Position numbers and translations under genes: made by a program. Source: Blautia faecicola (GTDB lineage Bacteria; Bacillota; Clostridia; Lachnospirales; Lachnospiraceae). Taken from it: a stretch of DNA of 64,000 nucleotides. Below, in pieces: positions 9,126 through 17,338 of the stretch (position 1 is its first letter; each line of letters opens with the position of its first letter). The notes under the pieces are model-generated. The model was not told the DNA's origin. It made no database searches and was given only the letters and a program-made list of their open reading frames with translations. Location: the NCBI RefSeq assembly GCF_004123145.1, contig NZ_SDKC01000001.1, positions 1,197,501 to 1,261,500 of the forward strand. The letters are read 5' to 3'.

Positions 9126-9143
9126 GTTGCTATGCATAGCAAC
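9126..9143. promoter_or_regulatory. Perfect 18-bp palindrome upstream of the hydrolase
   Basis: GTTGCTATGCATAGCAAC reads the same on both strands. It lies directly after the transporter terminator and about 60 bases before the hydrolase start, where an operator could act. No regulator can be assigned. Confidence 0.4.
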
Positions 9144-9203
9144 AAGAGAAAAAAATAACAGGCCGGGATAAGTCCTGCCTGCAAGATAGAAAGGAGAACA
9201 TTT

Positions 9204-10640
9204 ATGACAAAAAGAATTCCACAGGCAACATTACTTCCACGTACAGAAAATTCCTTCCCATGGGGAGCAGCTGACCGTCAGCTGGTACCGACTTATCTGG
9301 AAAAATACGGTTACGAAGAGGAAGAATATCTGTATTCCGGAGAGGCAGATGTATACACCTTAAAAGACGGTCGTGCACAGGTAAAATTTTCCAATGCACC
9401 GTATACCAACCGTTTTATCATCCGTAAACCGAAAGATCCGAAAAAATTCAGCGGAAATGTAGTAGTGGAACTGTTAAATTCCACGAACAGCTGGGATGTC
9501 AGCCCGATGTGGTGTCTGTTATGGCAGAAAATGCTGCATGAAGGAGATATCTATGTAGGTGTGACCGTACGTGCAATCTGTACACAGACATTAAAACAGT
9601 ACGATACAAAACGTTATGAGAAACTTTCCTGGAAGAATCCGAACCCGAATCCGGGACCGGTAAACCACAATATTTTACTGTGGCAGCACTGCCTGCCGGA
9701 CTGCGAAGACGGTCTGCTGTGGGATATGCTGACACAACTTGGTAATCTTTTCAAATCCGAACAGGGTACGCAGATTGCAGGAAAAGAAGTAGAGAAAGTA
9801 TATGCGATCAGCTGTTCTCAGTCTTCGATGCAGTTATCTACCTATATTAATGTCTTCCATGAGACAGACAGAGTATCACCGGTAGAAGTTCCTTACGATG
9901 GTTATCTGACGTATTCCGGATGCCGTATGGTGGCACTGAACCAGGAAGAATCACCGGCTGATGTGACCGATGAGATTCAGATGACAAAGAACTGCCCGGT
10001 TCCGCTGCTTCGCTGCGTAACCCAGTGGGATTTCAAAGATTTCACCGGTCATATTAATCTGAGAAGAGCCGACAGTGATGAACAGGGCGACCGTTTCCGT
10101 CTGTATGAGCTGGCAGGACAGGCACACAACTCTTTCTCCGGAGCATTTTATCGTCCGGGATACGAAGAAATCGCTCAGATTCAGAAAATTACCGCACTGC
10201 CGCATACCGATATTACCGCACTGCCACTGGAAGCGTTCATGCGTCAGGCACTGACCAACCTGGATCTGTGGGCAAGAGAAGGAATCCCGGCTCCACATGC
10301 ACAGGGACTGATCGAAGTGGATGAAAATAATATGGAAGTTCTGGATGAAAACAATAACTGTAAAGGTGGTTTCCGCTTCCCGCAGCTGGATGTGCCGGTA
10401 GCGACTTACTGCAGTGGTACTAAGAAAAACGACCAAGATAGCTGCTGTGTATATTTCTCAGAAGAGAAACTGAAAAAACTGTATCCTACAAGAAGAAATT
10501 ATATTGATAAGATCTTCAAGGCTATTGATGTGCTGGAAGAGCAGAGATTCTTCTCGATTGAAGATGCAGACCAGATGAAACTGGATACGCTGAAGCTGGC
10601 GGTTCCTTGCAGGAATCATAGTTCTAAGTTTGAGGCGTAA
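9204..10640 (+). CDS. Alpha/beta hydrolase domain protein, putative carboxylester hydrolase
   Basis: A 478-residue protein resembling the alpha/beta hydrolase domain-containing family (PF20091-like). The probable nucleophile is S205 in SCSQSS, on a nucleophile elbow after the strand KVYAI, and the probable catalytic histidine is H308 in AGQAHNS. There is no signal peptide, so it should act in the cytosol. AAGGAG lies eight bases before ATG 9204. It follows an anion transporter and neighbours quinate/shikimate genes, so cleavage of a quinate or shikimate ester such as chlorogenate is an attractive but unproven role. Family members are poorly characterised. Confidence 0.65.
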   Translation: MTKRIPQATLLPRTENSFPWGAADRQLVPTYLEKYGYEEEEYLYSGEADVYTLKDGRAQVKFSNAPYTNRFIIRKPKDPKKFSGNVVVELLNSTNSWDVSPMWCLLWQKMLHEGDIYVGVTVRAICTQTLKQYDTKRYEKLSWKNPNPNPGPVNHNILLWQHCLPDCEDGLLWDMLTQLGNLFKSEQGTQIAGKEVEKVYAISCSQSSMQLSTYINVFHETDRVSPVEVPYDGYLTYSGCRMVALNQEESPADVTDEIQMTKNCPVPLLRCVTQWDFKDFTGHINLRRADSDEQGDRFRLYELAGQAHNSFSGAFYRPGYEEIAQIQKITALPHTDITALPLEAFMRQALTNLDLWAREGIPAPHAQGLIEVDENNMEVLDENNNCKGGFRFPQLDVPVATYCSGTKKNDQDSCCVYFSEEKLKKLYPTRRNYIDKIFKAIDVLEEQRFFSIEDADQMKLDTLKLAVPCRNHSSKFEA

Positions 10641-10858
10641 AATTAAAATATGTTTTTTGTTTTCGTTTGACGGACGCAGGTCAGGAGCCGGAGAAAGGGT
10701 GCGGACAACGTGGGCAGGACAACTTTGAGCTGGTAGTTCAAAGGGGGAGGTAGAAGAAAAGCTGTATGGGCGAAGGTACTGGAAGATCTGATTCCGGAAT
10801 CCCTTCGTAGGGCATTGAATATTCAAAGGGAGTACACGCTACGAGTTTTGTTCACTTA

Positions 10859-10884
10859 AATCAAAATTGGTTCACTGGATCAAT
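10859..10884 (+). repeat. 26-bp inverted repeat flanking trpS-aroQK, left copy
   Basis: This 26-mer matches the reverse complement of 13253-13278 at 25 of 26 positions. Its core TTGGTTCACTGGATCAA is itself nearly palindromic. Confidence 0.75.
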
Positions 10885-10903
10885 GAATGATATGTATGAT
10901 AAT

Positions 10904-10956
10904 AAAAAATGCTGTACCGAATCACAGAAATTTGTGAGTTTGGTACAGCATTTTTT
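10904..10956. terminator. Bidirectional terminator between hydrolase and trpS
   Basis: Perfect 15-bp arms AAAAAATGCTGTACC (10904-10918) and GGTACAGCATTTTTT (10942-10956) give a terminator hairpin on both strands between convergent genes. Confidence 0.9.
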
Positions 10957-10988
10957 GATAAATTTGGTTTAAATTGAATCTGAAGATT

Positions 10989-12050
10989 TTATTTCAGCAG
11001 GTTATCTCCTGTAAAGTAGTCGATACGCATGGAATGACGTACATCTTCCAGAGTTTTTGCTGCGGTTTCGCGGGCTGCGGCGCTGCCTTTTTTTAGGATG
11101 TCGTATACATCCGGCAGGTTTTTCTCCCACATTTTTCTGCGTTCGCGGATCGGTTCCAGTTCGGACTGGATGACGTTGTTCAGGAATTTCTTTACTTTCA
11201 CGTCTCCCAGACCACCGCGCTGGTAGTGAGCTTTCAGTTCGTCCAGGTTGTTGTATTCCGGAAGGAATTCTTCAAAGTGTTCCGGACGACAGAATGCATC
11301 CAGATAGATGAATACCGGGTTGCCTTCTACTTTACCGGGATCCTGTACACGGATGTGGTTCGGATCGGTAAACATGGACATGATCTTGGTTCTGATATCT
11401 TCCGGTTCGTCGGACAGATAGATGCAGTTGCCAAGGGATTTGCTCATCTTTGCTTTGCCATCGATACCCGGCAGACGCAGGCAGGCCTGGTTGCTTGGCA
11501 GGATGATCTTCGGCTCGGTCAGAGTTTCACCGTAGACACTGTTAAACTTGTGTACAATCTCTTTACACTGTTCGATCATTGGCATCTGGTCTTCACCAAC
11601 CGGCACGGATGTGGCACGGAAAGCGGTGATATCAGCGGCCTGACTGATCGGGTAGCAGAAGAAACCTACCGGAATGCTGGCTTCGAAGTTTCTCTGCTGG
11701 ATCTCTGCTTTTACGGTAGGATTACGCTGTACACGGGATACGGTAACCAGATTCATATAGTAGAAAGTCAGTTCTGTCAGCTCCGGAACCATGGACTGGA
11801 TAAAGATGGTGGATTTTTCCGGATCCAGACCGCAGGCAAGGTAATCCAGTGCCACCTGCATGATATTCTGACGTACTTTTTCCGGATGTTCTGCGTTATC
11901 GGTCAATGCCTGGGCATCGGCGATCATAATATAGATTTCGTCAAAGTTGCCGGAGTTCTGTAATCTGACTCTTTCTTTCAGAGATCCGACATAATGACCT
12001 ACGTGAAGACGACCGGTTGGGCGGTCGCCGGTTAAAATAATTTGCTTCAT
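10989..12050 (-). CDS. trpS: Tryptophanyl-tRNA synthetase
   Basis: A 353-residue class I aminoacyl-tRNA synthetase charging tRNA-Trp in the cytosol. The HIGH-like signature is in GRLHVGHYVGS near residue 12 and the KMSKS loop is AKMSKSLGN. ATG at 12050 is chosen because GGAG lies six bases upstream, and the N-terminus MKQIILTGDRPTG matches the family; a longer in-frame extension has no support. A near-perfect sigma-A promoter lies upstream, with no T-box leader. It stands as a single gene inside a shikimate-related locus and may be a second copy, which cannot be judged here. Confidence 0.95.
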   Translation of the reverse strand: MKQIILTGDRPTGRLHVGHYVGSLKERVRLQNSGNFDEIYIMIADAQALTDNAEHPEKVRQNIMQVALDYLACGLDPEKSTIFIQSMVPELTELTFYYMNLVTVSRVQRNPTVKAEIQQRNFEASIPVGFFCYPISQAADITAFRATSVPVGEDQMPMIEQCKEIVHKFNSVYGETLTEPKIILPSNQACLRLPGIDGKAKMSKSLGNCIYLSDEPEDIRTKIMSMFTDPNHIRVQDPGKVEGNPVFIYLDAFCRPEHFEEFLPEYNNLDELKAHYQRGGLGDVKVKKFLNNVIQSELEPIRERRKMWEKNLPDVYDILKKGSAAARETAAKTLEDVRHSMRIDYFTGDNLLK

Positions 12051-12116
12051 AAAATTCTCCTTTGTGCTCTGAAAATAATGTGCTACAAGTATGCTTATAC
12101 AGAGCAATATAGATTA

Positions 12117-12145
12117 ATTATAAAGCCCGGCCGGAACACTGTCAA
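12117..12145 (-). promoter_or_regulatory. trpS promoter
   Basis: On the minus strand TTGACA (12145-12140), a 17-bp spacer and TATAAT (12122-12117) form a full consensus sigma-A promoter about 65 bases before the trpS start. Confidence 0.85.
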
Positions 12146-12227
12146 CTGCACAAAAGTGAAAAACAAGGCAGTAGCGAAATAAATTTTAAAAATTTAGCAA
12201 TTTAAAGTGAAAAAACGTTAAATCGTA

Positions 12228-12256
12228 TTGTGATATTTAAAAACTCCTGTTATAAT
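12228..12256 (+). promoter_or_regulatory. Promoter of the chorismate mutase-shikimate kinase gene
   Basis: TTGTGA (12228-12233), 17 bp and TATAAT (12251-12256) lie about 100 bases upstream of ATG 12356. The promoter diverges from that of trpS. Confidence 0.75.
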
Positions 12257-12355
12257 AACGAAAAAGAATGATCAAAAGTCATGGGATGTAAGAAAACGTC
12301 CCTATATGGCGATTGATTCTGAGATGAAAAAGCTTGAATAAGGAAGGTAAGAAAA

Positions 12356-13141
12356 ATGAATCAGCTGGAAGTATTAAGAGAGAGTCTTGGACAGTGCGAC
12401 GAGATTATCCTGGATGCACTGCTTATGCGTAACCGTATCGTAGAGGATATCATGGCATATAAAGAGGCAAATGATATCCCGATCCTGCAGCCGGAGCAGG
12501 AAGCAAAACAGAGAGAATGGCTGGAACGCCGGATGGAATCCAGACGTCATAAAGCAGAGGTGGAAGATGTATTCGGAAGCATCACCCAGAACAGTAAGAG
12601 AATTCAGGCGAGAAAACTGTTTAACTACAATATCGTCCTGATCGGATTTATGGGAGCAGGTAAGAGTACGATTTCCGAATTCCTGAAAACAGCATTTGCC
12701 ATGGAAGTGATCGAGATGGATCAGATCATCGCCGAGAGAGAGGGTATGAGCATTTCCGATATCTTCGAAGTATATGGAGAGCAGTATTTCCGTGATCTGG
12801 AGACTAATCTTCTGATCGAGATGCAGTCTCGTACCAACGTGGTAATCTCCTGTGGCGGTGGTACACCGATGAGAGAGTGCAACGTTGTTGAGATGAAGAA
12901 AAACGGTCGTGTCGTTCTTCTGACGGCAAAACCGGAGACAATTCTGGATCGTGTCAAAGACAGCCATGATCGCCCGCTGATCGAAAACAACAAGACAGTA
13001 CCGTTTATTGCGGAACTGATGGAAAAACGTAGAGAAAAATACGAAGCAGCAGCCGACATCGTCATCGAGACAGATGGCAAGAGTGAACTGCAGATCTGTG
13101 AAGAACTGATCCACAGACTGCGCCAGATGGATAACGAATAA
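12356..13141 (+). CDS. Chorismate mutase-shikimate kinase fusion
   Basis: A 261-residue two-domain enzyme. Residues 1-85 match an all-helical AroQ chorismate mutase (chorismate to prephenate). Residues 90-255 are a shikimate kinase with P-loop GFMGAGKS at 97-104, Asp in EMDQ near 122, FRDLET near 145-150, the GGG of the substrate site near 167-169 and the lid arginine in DRPLI. It could phosphorylate shikimate and convert chorismate toward Phe/Tyr, two non-consecutive steps. It is monocistronic with its own promoter and terminator, divergent from trpS. The fusion is known in some Clostridia; here its place beside quinate genes is suggestive. Confidence 0.9.
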   Translation: MNQLEVLRESLGQCDEIILDALLMRNRIVEDIMAYKEANDIPILQPEQEAKQREWLERRMESRRHKAEVEDVFGSITQNSKRIQARKLFNYNIVLIGFMGAGKSTISEFLKTAFAMEVIEMDQIIAEREGMSISDIFEVYGEQYFRDLETNLLIEMQSRTNVVISCGGGTPMRECNVVEMKKNGRVVLLTAKPETILDRVKDSHDRPLIENNKTVPFIAELMEKRREKYEAAADIVIETDGKSELQICEELIHRLRQMDNE

Positions 13142-13196
13142 AAGAATGGCAGCCAGACGAGAAAATAAAGAAGTTTTATAAGATAATACGAAGTGA

Positions 13197-13235
13197 GAGG
13201 CGTAAGTCGTAGCAATACGATTTACGCCTCTTTGT
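13197..13235 (+). terminator. Terminator after the chorismate mutase-shikimate kinase gene
   Basis: Arms GAGGCGTAAGTCGTA (13197-13211) and TACGATTTACGCCTC (13216-13230), with one wobble pair and a GCAA loop, are followed by TTTGTT. Confidence 0.85.
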
Positions 13236-13252
13236 TGCATTGTATATCAATA

Positions 13253-13374
13253 ATTGGTCCAGTGAACCAATTTTGATTGCCGCGATAACTACGAGTCAGA
13301 GTCCGTGCTTGCACGAAACTTTGATTTGTTGTGCTACATAGCAAGAATCAGTTCGGTGAACCAGTTCAGATTCG
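13253..13374 (-). repeat. Inverted repeat flanking trpS-aroQK, right copy, with a second degenerate unit
   Basis: Positions 13253-13278 are the reverse complement of 10859-10884 (25 of 26). A degenerate second unit follows at about 13353-13374 (GGTGAACCAGTTCAGATT). A small hairpin CGTGCTTGCACG lies between the two units. There is no coding content. Confidence 0.6.
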
Positions 13375-13411
13375 TTTTGTAAAATATAGAAAATTCACTT
13401 CGGAAACAGAA

Positions 13412-14320
13412 TCAGATCGTCCGATAATCCAGATTATTCCGTGCCTGTTCGATCACGAACTGTTTGAATACATCCACAACCGGTGGATGGTAGGCATCTT
13501 TCAGGGTTGCCATATAGAAGTTTCGCTGCCAGCTCGGGGAAATCAGCGGGAGAACTTTCAGATTCAGAGAGTGGATGATCGGGATATCTGGTGCTACGGC
13601 GATTCCGAAACCATTTGCCACGAATCCGGCAACTACATGGTCCTCGGCTATCTCGTAAGAAACATCCGGGTAAGCACCGATCTGATCAAACAGATGATCA
13701 ATGATATGACGCAGACCGCTTCCGCTCTTATAGATGATCTGCTTGTATTCCAGAGTCTCTTCCAGATGAATCTCCGACTTGGAAGCCAGTGGATGATCCG
13801 GCGGAACGATGACGACCAGATCCTGCTTGGCAACCGGGATAAATTCGATCAGAGGTTCATCATTGATCTTGGAACAAAAGCCGATATCGTATTTCTGTTC
13901 TTTTAACCCCTTCAGAATCTCGTCCGTAATGACCTTGTCACAGTGCAGGGAAAAATCAATCTGTTTACCCTGGTTTTCGTCCAGAAACTTTCGCAAAAGC
14001 CGGGGAACAAAATCGCTTCCCAGAGTTCGGAGAAAGGCGATATCGATCCTGCCTTCTCCTTTTCCCGCCAGCTGCAGGCTGCCCACAGAAGTATCCAGCT
14101 TTTCCAGGATTTCTTCGGCATCGGTAAGAAATGATTTTCCATACTTGGTAAGGGTAACATTCCGGCCGTTTTTCTTAAATAATTTTACACCCAGTTCCGA
14201 TTCCAGAGAGGAGATGGCGTGGCTGAGACTGGGCTGTGTGATCGCCAGCAGATCCGCCGATCGGGTGTAGTGCTCCATATGAGCCAATGTAACGAAATAT
14301 CGTAGATGATAAAGATTCAT
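13412..14320 (-). CDS. LysR-type transcriptional regulator of the quinate/shikimate locus
   Basis: A 302-residue LysR regulator. The N-terminal winged helix-turn-helix (MNLYHLRYFVTLAHMEHYTRS to about residue 60, with TQPSLSHAISSLE) is followed by a periplasmic-binding-protein-like effector domain. ATG 14320 is set by AGGAGGC eight bases upstream; the in-frame extension lacks a site. It is transcribed divergently from the TIM-barrel operon, the classic arrangement for LysR activators. Conserved blocks shared by the 7.3-kb and 14.4-kb promoters suggest that it controls both, with a pathway acid as probable co-inducer (inference). Confidence 0.9.
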   Translation of the reverse strand: MNLYHLRYFVTLAHMEHYTRSADLLAITQPSLSHAISSLESELGVKLFKKNGRNVTLTKYGKSFLTDAEEILEKLDTSVGSLQLAGKGEGRIDIAFLRTLGSDFVPRLLRKFLDENQGKQIDFSLHCDKVITDEILKGLKEQKYDIGFCSKINDEPLIEFIPVAKQDLVVIVPPDHPLASKSEIHLEETLEYKQIIYKSGSGLRHIIDHLFDQIGAYPDVSYEIAEDHVVAGFVANGFGIAVAPDIPIIHSLNLKVLPLISPSWQRNFYMATLKDAYHPPVVDVFKQFVIEQARNNLDYRTI

Positions 14321-14429
14321 AAAAGAATGCCTCCTATAAAAAATATCCTCCGCAAAAAGGCAGACAAACGTGTCGAGTATAAGGTTATGTTGTCGCCTGA
14401 TGTCTATTATTATACCACGATATATTGAC

Positions 14430-14488
14430 AAAATCTATGAATAGTCACATACAATCAATTTGTTTTGAATTTAACAAAGATATATAAT
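14430..14488 (+). promoter_or_regulatory. Promoter and putative LysR site of the TIM-barrel/enoate reductase operon
   Basis: AAAATCTATGAAT (14430-14442), 17 bp, TTGTTT (14460-14465), 17 bp, TATAAT (14483-14488). The segment around the -35 reads TTTGTTTTGAATTTAACAA and differs from that at 7367-7385 by one base, with identical spacing to the upstream block. This lies in the gap divergent from lysR. Confidence 0.75.
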
Positions 14489-14530
14489 TTAGATAACAAA
14501 AATAAGGAGTTTTTCAGGAGGAAAAATACG

Positions 14531-15373
14531 ATGTCAAAGAGATTTCCAATCACAATCAGTTCCTGGACACTGGGAGATCAGTGTACATTTGAAGAAAGAG
14601 TTGCAGCAGCAAAGAATGCCGGATACGAAGGTATCGGTCTGCGTGCGGAAACTTACGTAGATGCTTTAAATGAGGGATTATTTGACCAGGATATCCTGAA
14701 CATTCTGGACAAATACGATATGAAAGTCACAGAGGTAGAATACATCGTACAGTGGGCAGAAGAGCATCGTTCTTATGAGCAGAAGTACAAAGAGCAGATG
14801 TGCTTCCACATGTGTGAATTATTTAACGTAAAACAGATCAACTGTGGTCTGATGGAAAACTACTCTGTAGAATATACTGCACAGAAACTGCGTGAGCTGT
14901 GCCAGAGAGCCGGAAAATATATCATCGGTGTAGAACCAATGCCATACAGCGGTATCCCGGATGTGAAAAAAGGATGGGCAGTAGTAAAAGCAGCAGACTG
15001 TGACAATGCAAAACTGATTCTGGATACCTGGCACTGGGTAAGAGCAAACCAGCCGGTAGATATTTCCGTACTGGCAGATGTTCCGGCAGATAAAGTCGTA
15101 TCCATCCAGATCAACGATGTATGGGAAAGACCGTATGCAACAACTATCTTAAGAGATGAATCCATGCATGACCGCCTGGCACCGGGAACCGGTATCGGAT
15201 GCACTGCAGCATTTGTAAAAATGATCCGTGAAAAAGGTATCGAGCCAAATGCTATCGGTGTAGAAGTTATCAGTGATGCAAACCTGGAAAAAGGTATCGA
15301 GTATGCAGCAAAACATACTTACGAAAATACAAAAAAAGTACTCGGAGAGGCATGGCCGGAAGTACTGAACTAA
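14531..15373 (+). CDS. Xylose-isomerase-like TIM barrel protein (possible 3-dehydroshikimate dehydratase or sugar isomerase)
   Basis: A 280-residue member of the AP-endonuclease-2/xylose isomerase-like TIM barrel superfamily (PF01261). Candidate metal ligands are E135 in VEPMPYSG, D165 and H168 in LDTWHW, and E245 in GVEVIS; the usual His of the HVKD segment is Gln here (SIQIND). ATG 14531 follows AGGAGG at 14517-14522. First gene of an operon with an enoate reductase and a YdiB-type dehydrogenase. Bacterial 3-dehydroshikimate dehydratases of the AsbF type belong to this superfamily, so that reaction is a reasonable guess; an isomerase/epimerase of an alicyclic intermediate is equally possible. 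Confidence 0.7.
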   Translation: MSKRFPITISSWTLGDQCTFEERVAAAKNAGYEGIGLRAETYVDALNEGLFDQDILNILDKYDMKVTEVEYIVQWAEEHRSYEQKYKEQMCFHMCELFNVKQINCGLMENYSVEYTAQKLRELCQRAGKYIIGVEPMPYSGIPDVKKGWAVVKAADCDNAKLILDTWHWVRANQPVDISVLADVPADKVVSIQINDVWERPYATTILRDESMHDRLAPGTGIGCTAAFVKMIREKGIEPNAIGVEVISDANLEKGIEYAAKHTYENTKKVLGEAWPEVLN

Positions 15374-15389
15374 GAAAAGGAGAGCAGAT

Positions 15390-17315
15390 ATGAAATTTGA
15401 AGCAATGTTTCAGCCGATTCAGATCGGACCGGTAACAGTGAAAAACCGCTTTGTAGTTCCTCCGATGGGCAACAACTTTGCCAACACCGACGGAACCATG
15501 AGTGAACAGTCCGTTGCTTACTACAGAGAGCGTGCAAAAGGAGGATTCGGACTGATCACCATCGAAGCAACTGTTGTACACAAAGGCGCCAAAGGCGGTC
15601 CGAGAAAACCTTGTCTGTATGACGATTCTACCATCGAAAGCTTTAAAAAGGTGGTAGACGCCTGTCACGCAGAAGGTGCAAAAGTTTCCGTTCAGCTGCA
15701 GAACGCAGGTCCGGAAGGAAATGCGAAAAATGCGGGTGCACCGATCACAGCAGCTACCAGCATCCCGGCAGCCTGCGGAAGAGATATTCCGAGAGAACTG
15801 TCTACCGAAGAAGTGTATGAACTGGTAAAAGGATATGGAGAGGCAGCCAGAAGAGCAATGGAAGCCGGTGTGGATGCCGTAGAGATCCATATGGCTCATG
15901 GTTATCTGGTAAGTACCTTCATGTCTCCGCGTACCAACAAACGTGTGGATGAATTCGGCGGATGTTTTGAAAATCGCATGCGTTTCTCCAGACTGATCAT
16001 CGAAGAAGTGAAAAAACAGACCGAAGGAAAAATCGCTGTTCTGGCGAGAATCAACTCCGATGATGAAGTACCGGGTGGTCTGGATGTACATGACAGTGCA
16101 GCTATCGCAGCTTATCTGGAATCCTGCGGACTGGATGCCATTCATGTATCCCGTGCCGTTCATATCAAAGATGAATATATGTGGGCTCCGACCGTAATTC
16201 ACGGTGGATTTTCCGCAGATCTGGTAGAAGAGATCAAACGTGCGGTCAATATCCCGGTAATCACCGTAGGACGTTATACCGAACCGCAGTTCGCTGAACT
16301 GATGGTAAAAGAAGGACGCTGTGACCTGGTTGCTTTTGGTCGTCAGAGTCTGGCAGATCCGCATATGCCGAAGAAAGCAAAAGAAGAACGTCTGGAAGAT
16401 ATGATCCCATGTATCGCCTGTCTGCAGGGCTGTGTTGCCAACATGTATGCGGGAAAACCGCTGTGCTGTCTGACCAACCCGTTCCTGGGACATGATGCAG
16501 AGCCGTTAAAACAGGCAGAGACACCGAAGAAGATCATGGTCATCGGTGGCGGTGTTGCCGGTCTGTGTGCAGCATTTGTTGCAAAAGAAAGAGGTCACGA
16601 AGTTACTTTATACGAAGCCGGCCCGAGACTCGGTGGAAACATGCGTCTTGCCGCTTACCCGCCTGGAAAAGGTGACATCACAAATATGATCCGCAGCTAT
16701 ATTCATCGTTGCCAAAAAGATGGAGTTGAGATAAAATTGAACCACGAGGTGACAGCAGACTTCATCAAAGGGGAAAACCCGGACAGCGTGATCATCGCAA
16801 CCGGTTCTAAGACACTGGTACTGCCGATCGCAGGCATCGACAATCCGTCTATCATTTACGGATCCGATCTGTTGGAAGGAAAACGTGCAGCAGGTAAGAA
16901 AGTACTGGTAGTCGGCGGCGGAATGGTTGGCTGTGAGACCGCAGCCTTTCTTGGCGAACAGAACCACGATGTAACAGTCATTGAATTCAGAGATACCGTA
17001 GGTGCAGATGTGATCCACGAGCACAGAGTATATCTGATGAAAGATTTCGAAGAATACGGTATCGGTCAGATTACCGGAGCAAAAGTATGCAGATTCTTCG
17101 AAGACGGCGTAGAGTATGAGACAGCAGACGGCGAACATCACGAGGCCAGAGGCTACGATTCCGTTGTACTTTCCATGGGTTACAGAAATTATAATCCTCT
17201 TGAAGAACAGGTGAAAGCTATCGTACCGGATACCTATGTAATCGGTGATGCAATCCGTGCAAGACGTGCACTGGATGCAACGAAAGAAGCCTACGATGTG
17301 GCATCTCAGATTTAG
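15390..17315 (+). CDS. Fe-S flavoenzyme of the enoate reductase / 2,4-dienoyl-CoA reductase family, paralog 1
   Basis: A 641-residue protein with an N-terminal old-yellow-enzyme FMN barrel (residues 1-330; FMSPRTNKRVDEFGG with flanking Asn/Arg), a 4Fe-4S cysteine cluster CIACLQGC followed by a fourth Cys in CCLTNP, and a C-terminal FAD/NAD domain (VIGGGVAGL near 388, VVGGGMVGC near 510). Such enzymes reduce activated C=C bonds with NADH under anaerobic conditions. AAGGAG precedes ATG 15390, 16 bases after the TIM-barrel gene. In this context the substrate could be a shikimate/dehydroshikimate-type alkene or a hydroxycinnamate (inference). Confidence 0.85.
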   Translation: MKFEAMFQPIQIGPVTVKNRFVVPPMGNNFANTDGTMSEQSVAYYRERAKGGFGLITIEATVVHKGAKGGPRKPCLYDDSTIESFKKVVDACHAEGAKVSVQLQNAGPEGNAKNAGAPITAATSIPAACGRDIPRELSTEEVYELVKGYGEAARRAMEAGVDAVEIHMAHGYLVSTFMSPRTNKRVDEFGGCFENRMRFSRLIIEEVKKQTEGKIAVLARINSDDEVPGGLDVHDSAAIAAYLESCGLDAIHVSRAVHIKDEYMWAPTVIHGGFSADLVEEIKRAVNIPVITVGRYTEPQFAELMVKEGRCDLVAFGRQSLADPHMPKKAKEERLEDMIPCIACLQGCVANMYAGKPLCCLTNPFLGHDAEPLKQAETPKKIMVIGGGVAGLCAAFVAKERGHEVTLYEAGPRLGGNMRLAAYPPGKGDITNMIRSYIHRCQKDGVEIKLNHEVTADFIKGENPDSVIIATGSKTLVLPIAGIDNPSIIYGSDLLEGKRAAGKKVLVVGGGMVGCETAAFLGEQNHDVTVIEFRDTVGADVIHEHRVYLMKDFEEYGIGQITGAKVCRFFEDGVEYETADGEHHEARGYDSVVLSMGYRNYNPLEEQVKAIVPDTYVIGDAIRARRALDATKEAYDVASQI

Positions 17316-17338
17316 ACCCAAAACAGGAGGAAAAGAAG

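Larger units (their letters stand above)
10641..10988. other. Non-coding gap between hydrolase and trpS
   Basis: I see no gene in this 348-base gap. It contains a 26-bp sequence (10859-10884) that reappears inverted at 13253-13278, and a bidirectional terminator. A short open stretch around 10756-10860 resembles coding sequence, but it has no ribosome site and I cannot identify it; it may be a relic. Confidence 0.5.

Noticed and set aside
10756-10860. Coding-like stretch after the hydrolase gene
   Set aside because: No start with a ribosome site and no recognisable family; noted only as a possible relic.
12051-12355. T-box leader upstream of trpS
   Set aside because: The leader is short (about 65 bases from the promoter) and lacks the T-box sequence and a terminator/antiterminator pair.
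15270-16493. 407-codon frame opposite the first enoate reductase
   Set aside because: It is antisense to a well-supported gene and spans two genes' boundaries; no domain is recognised.
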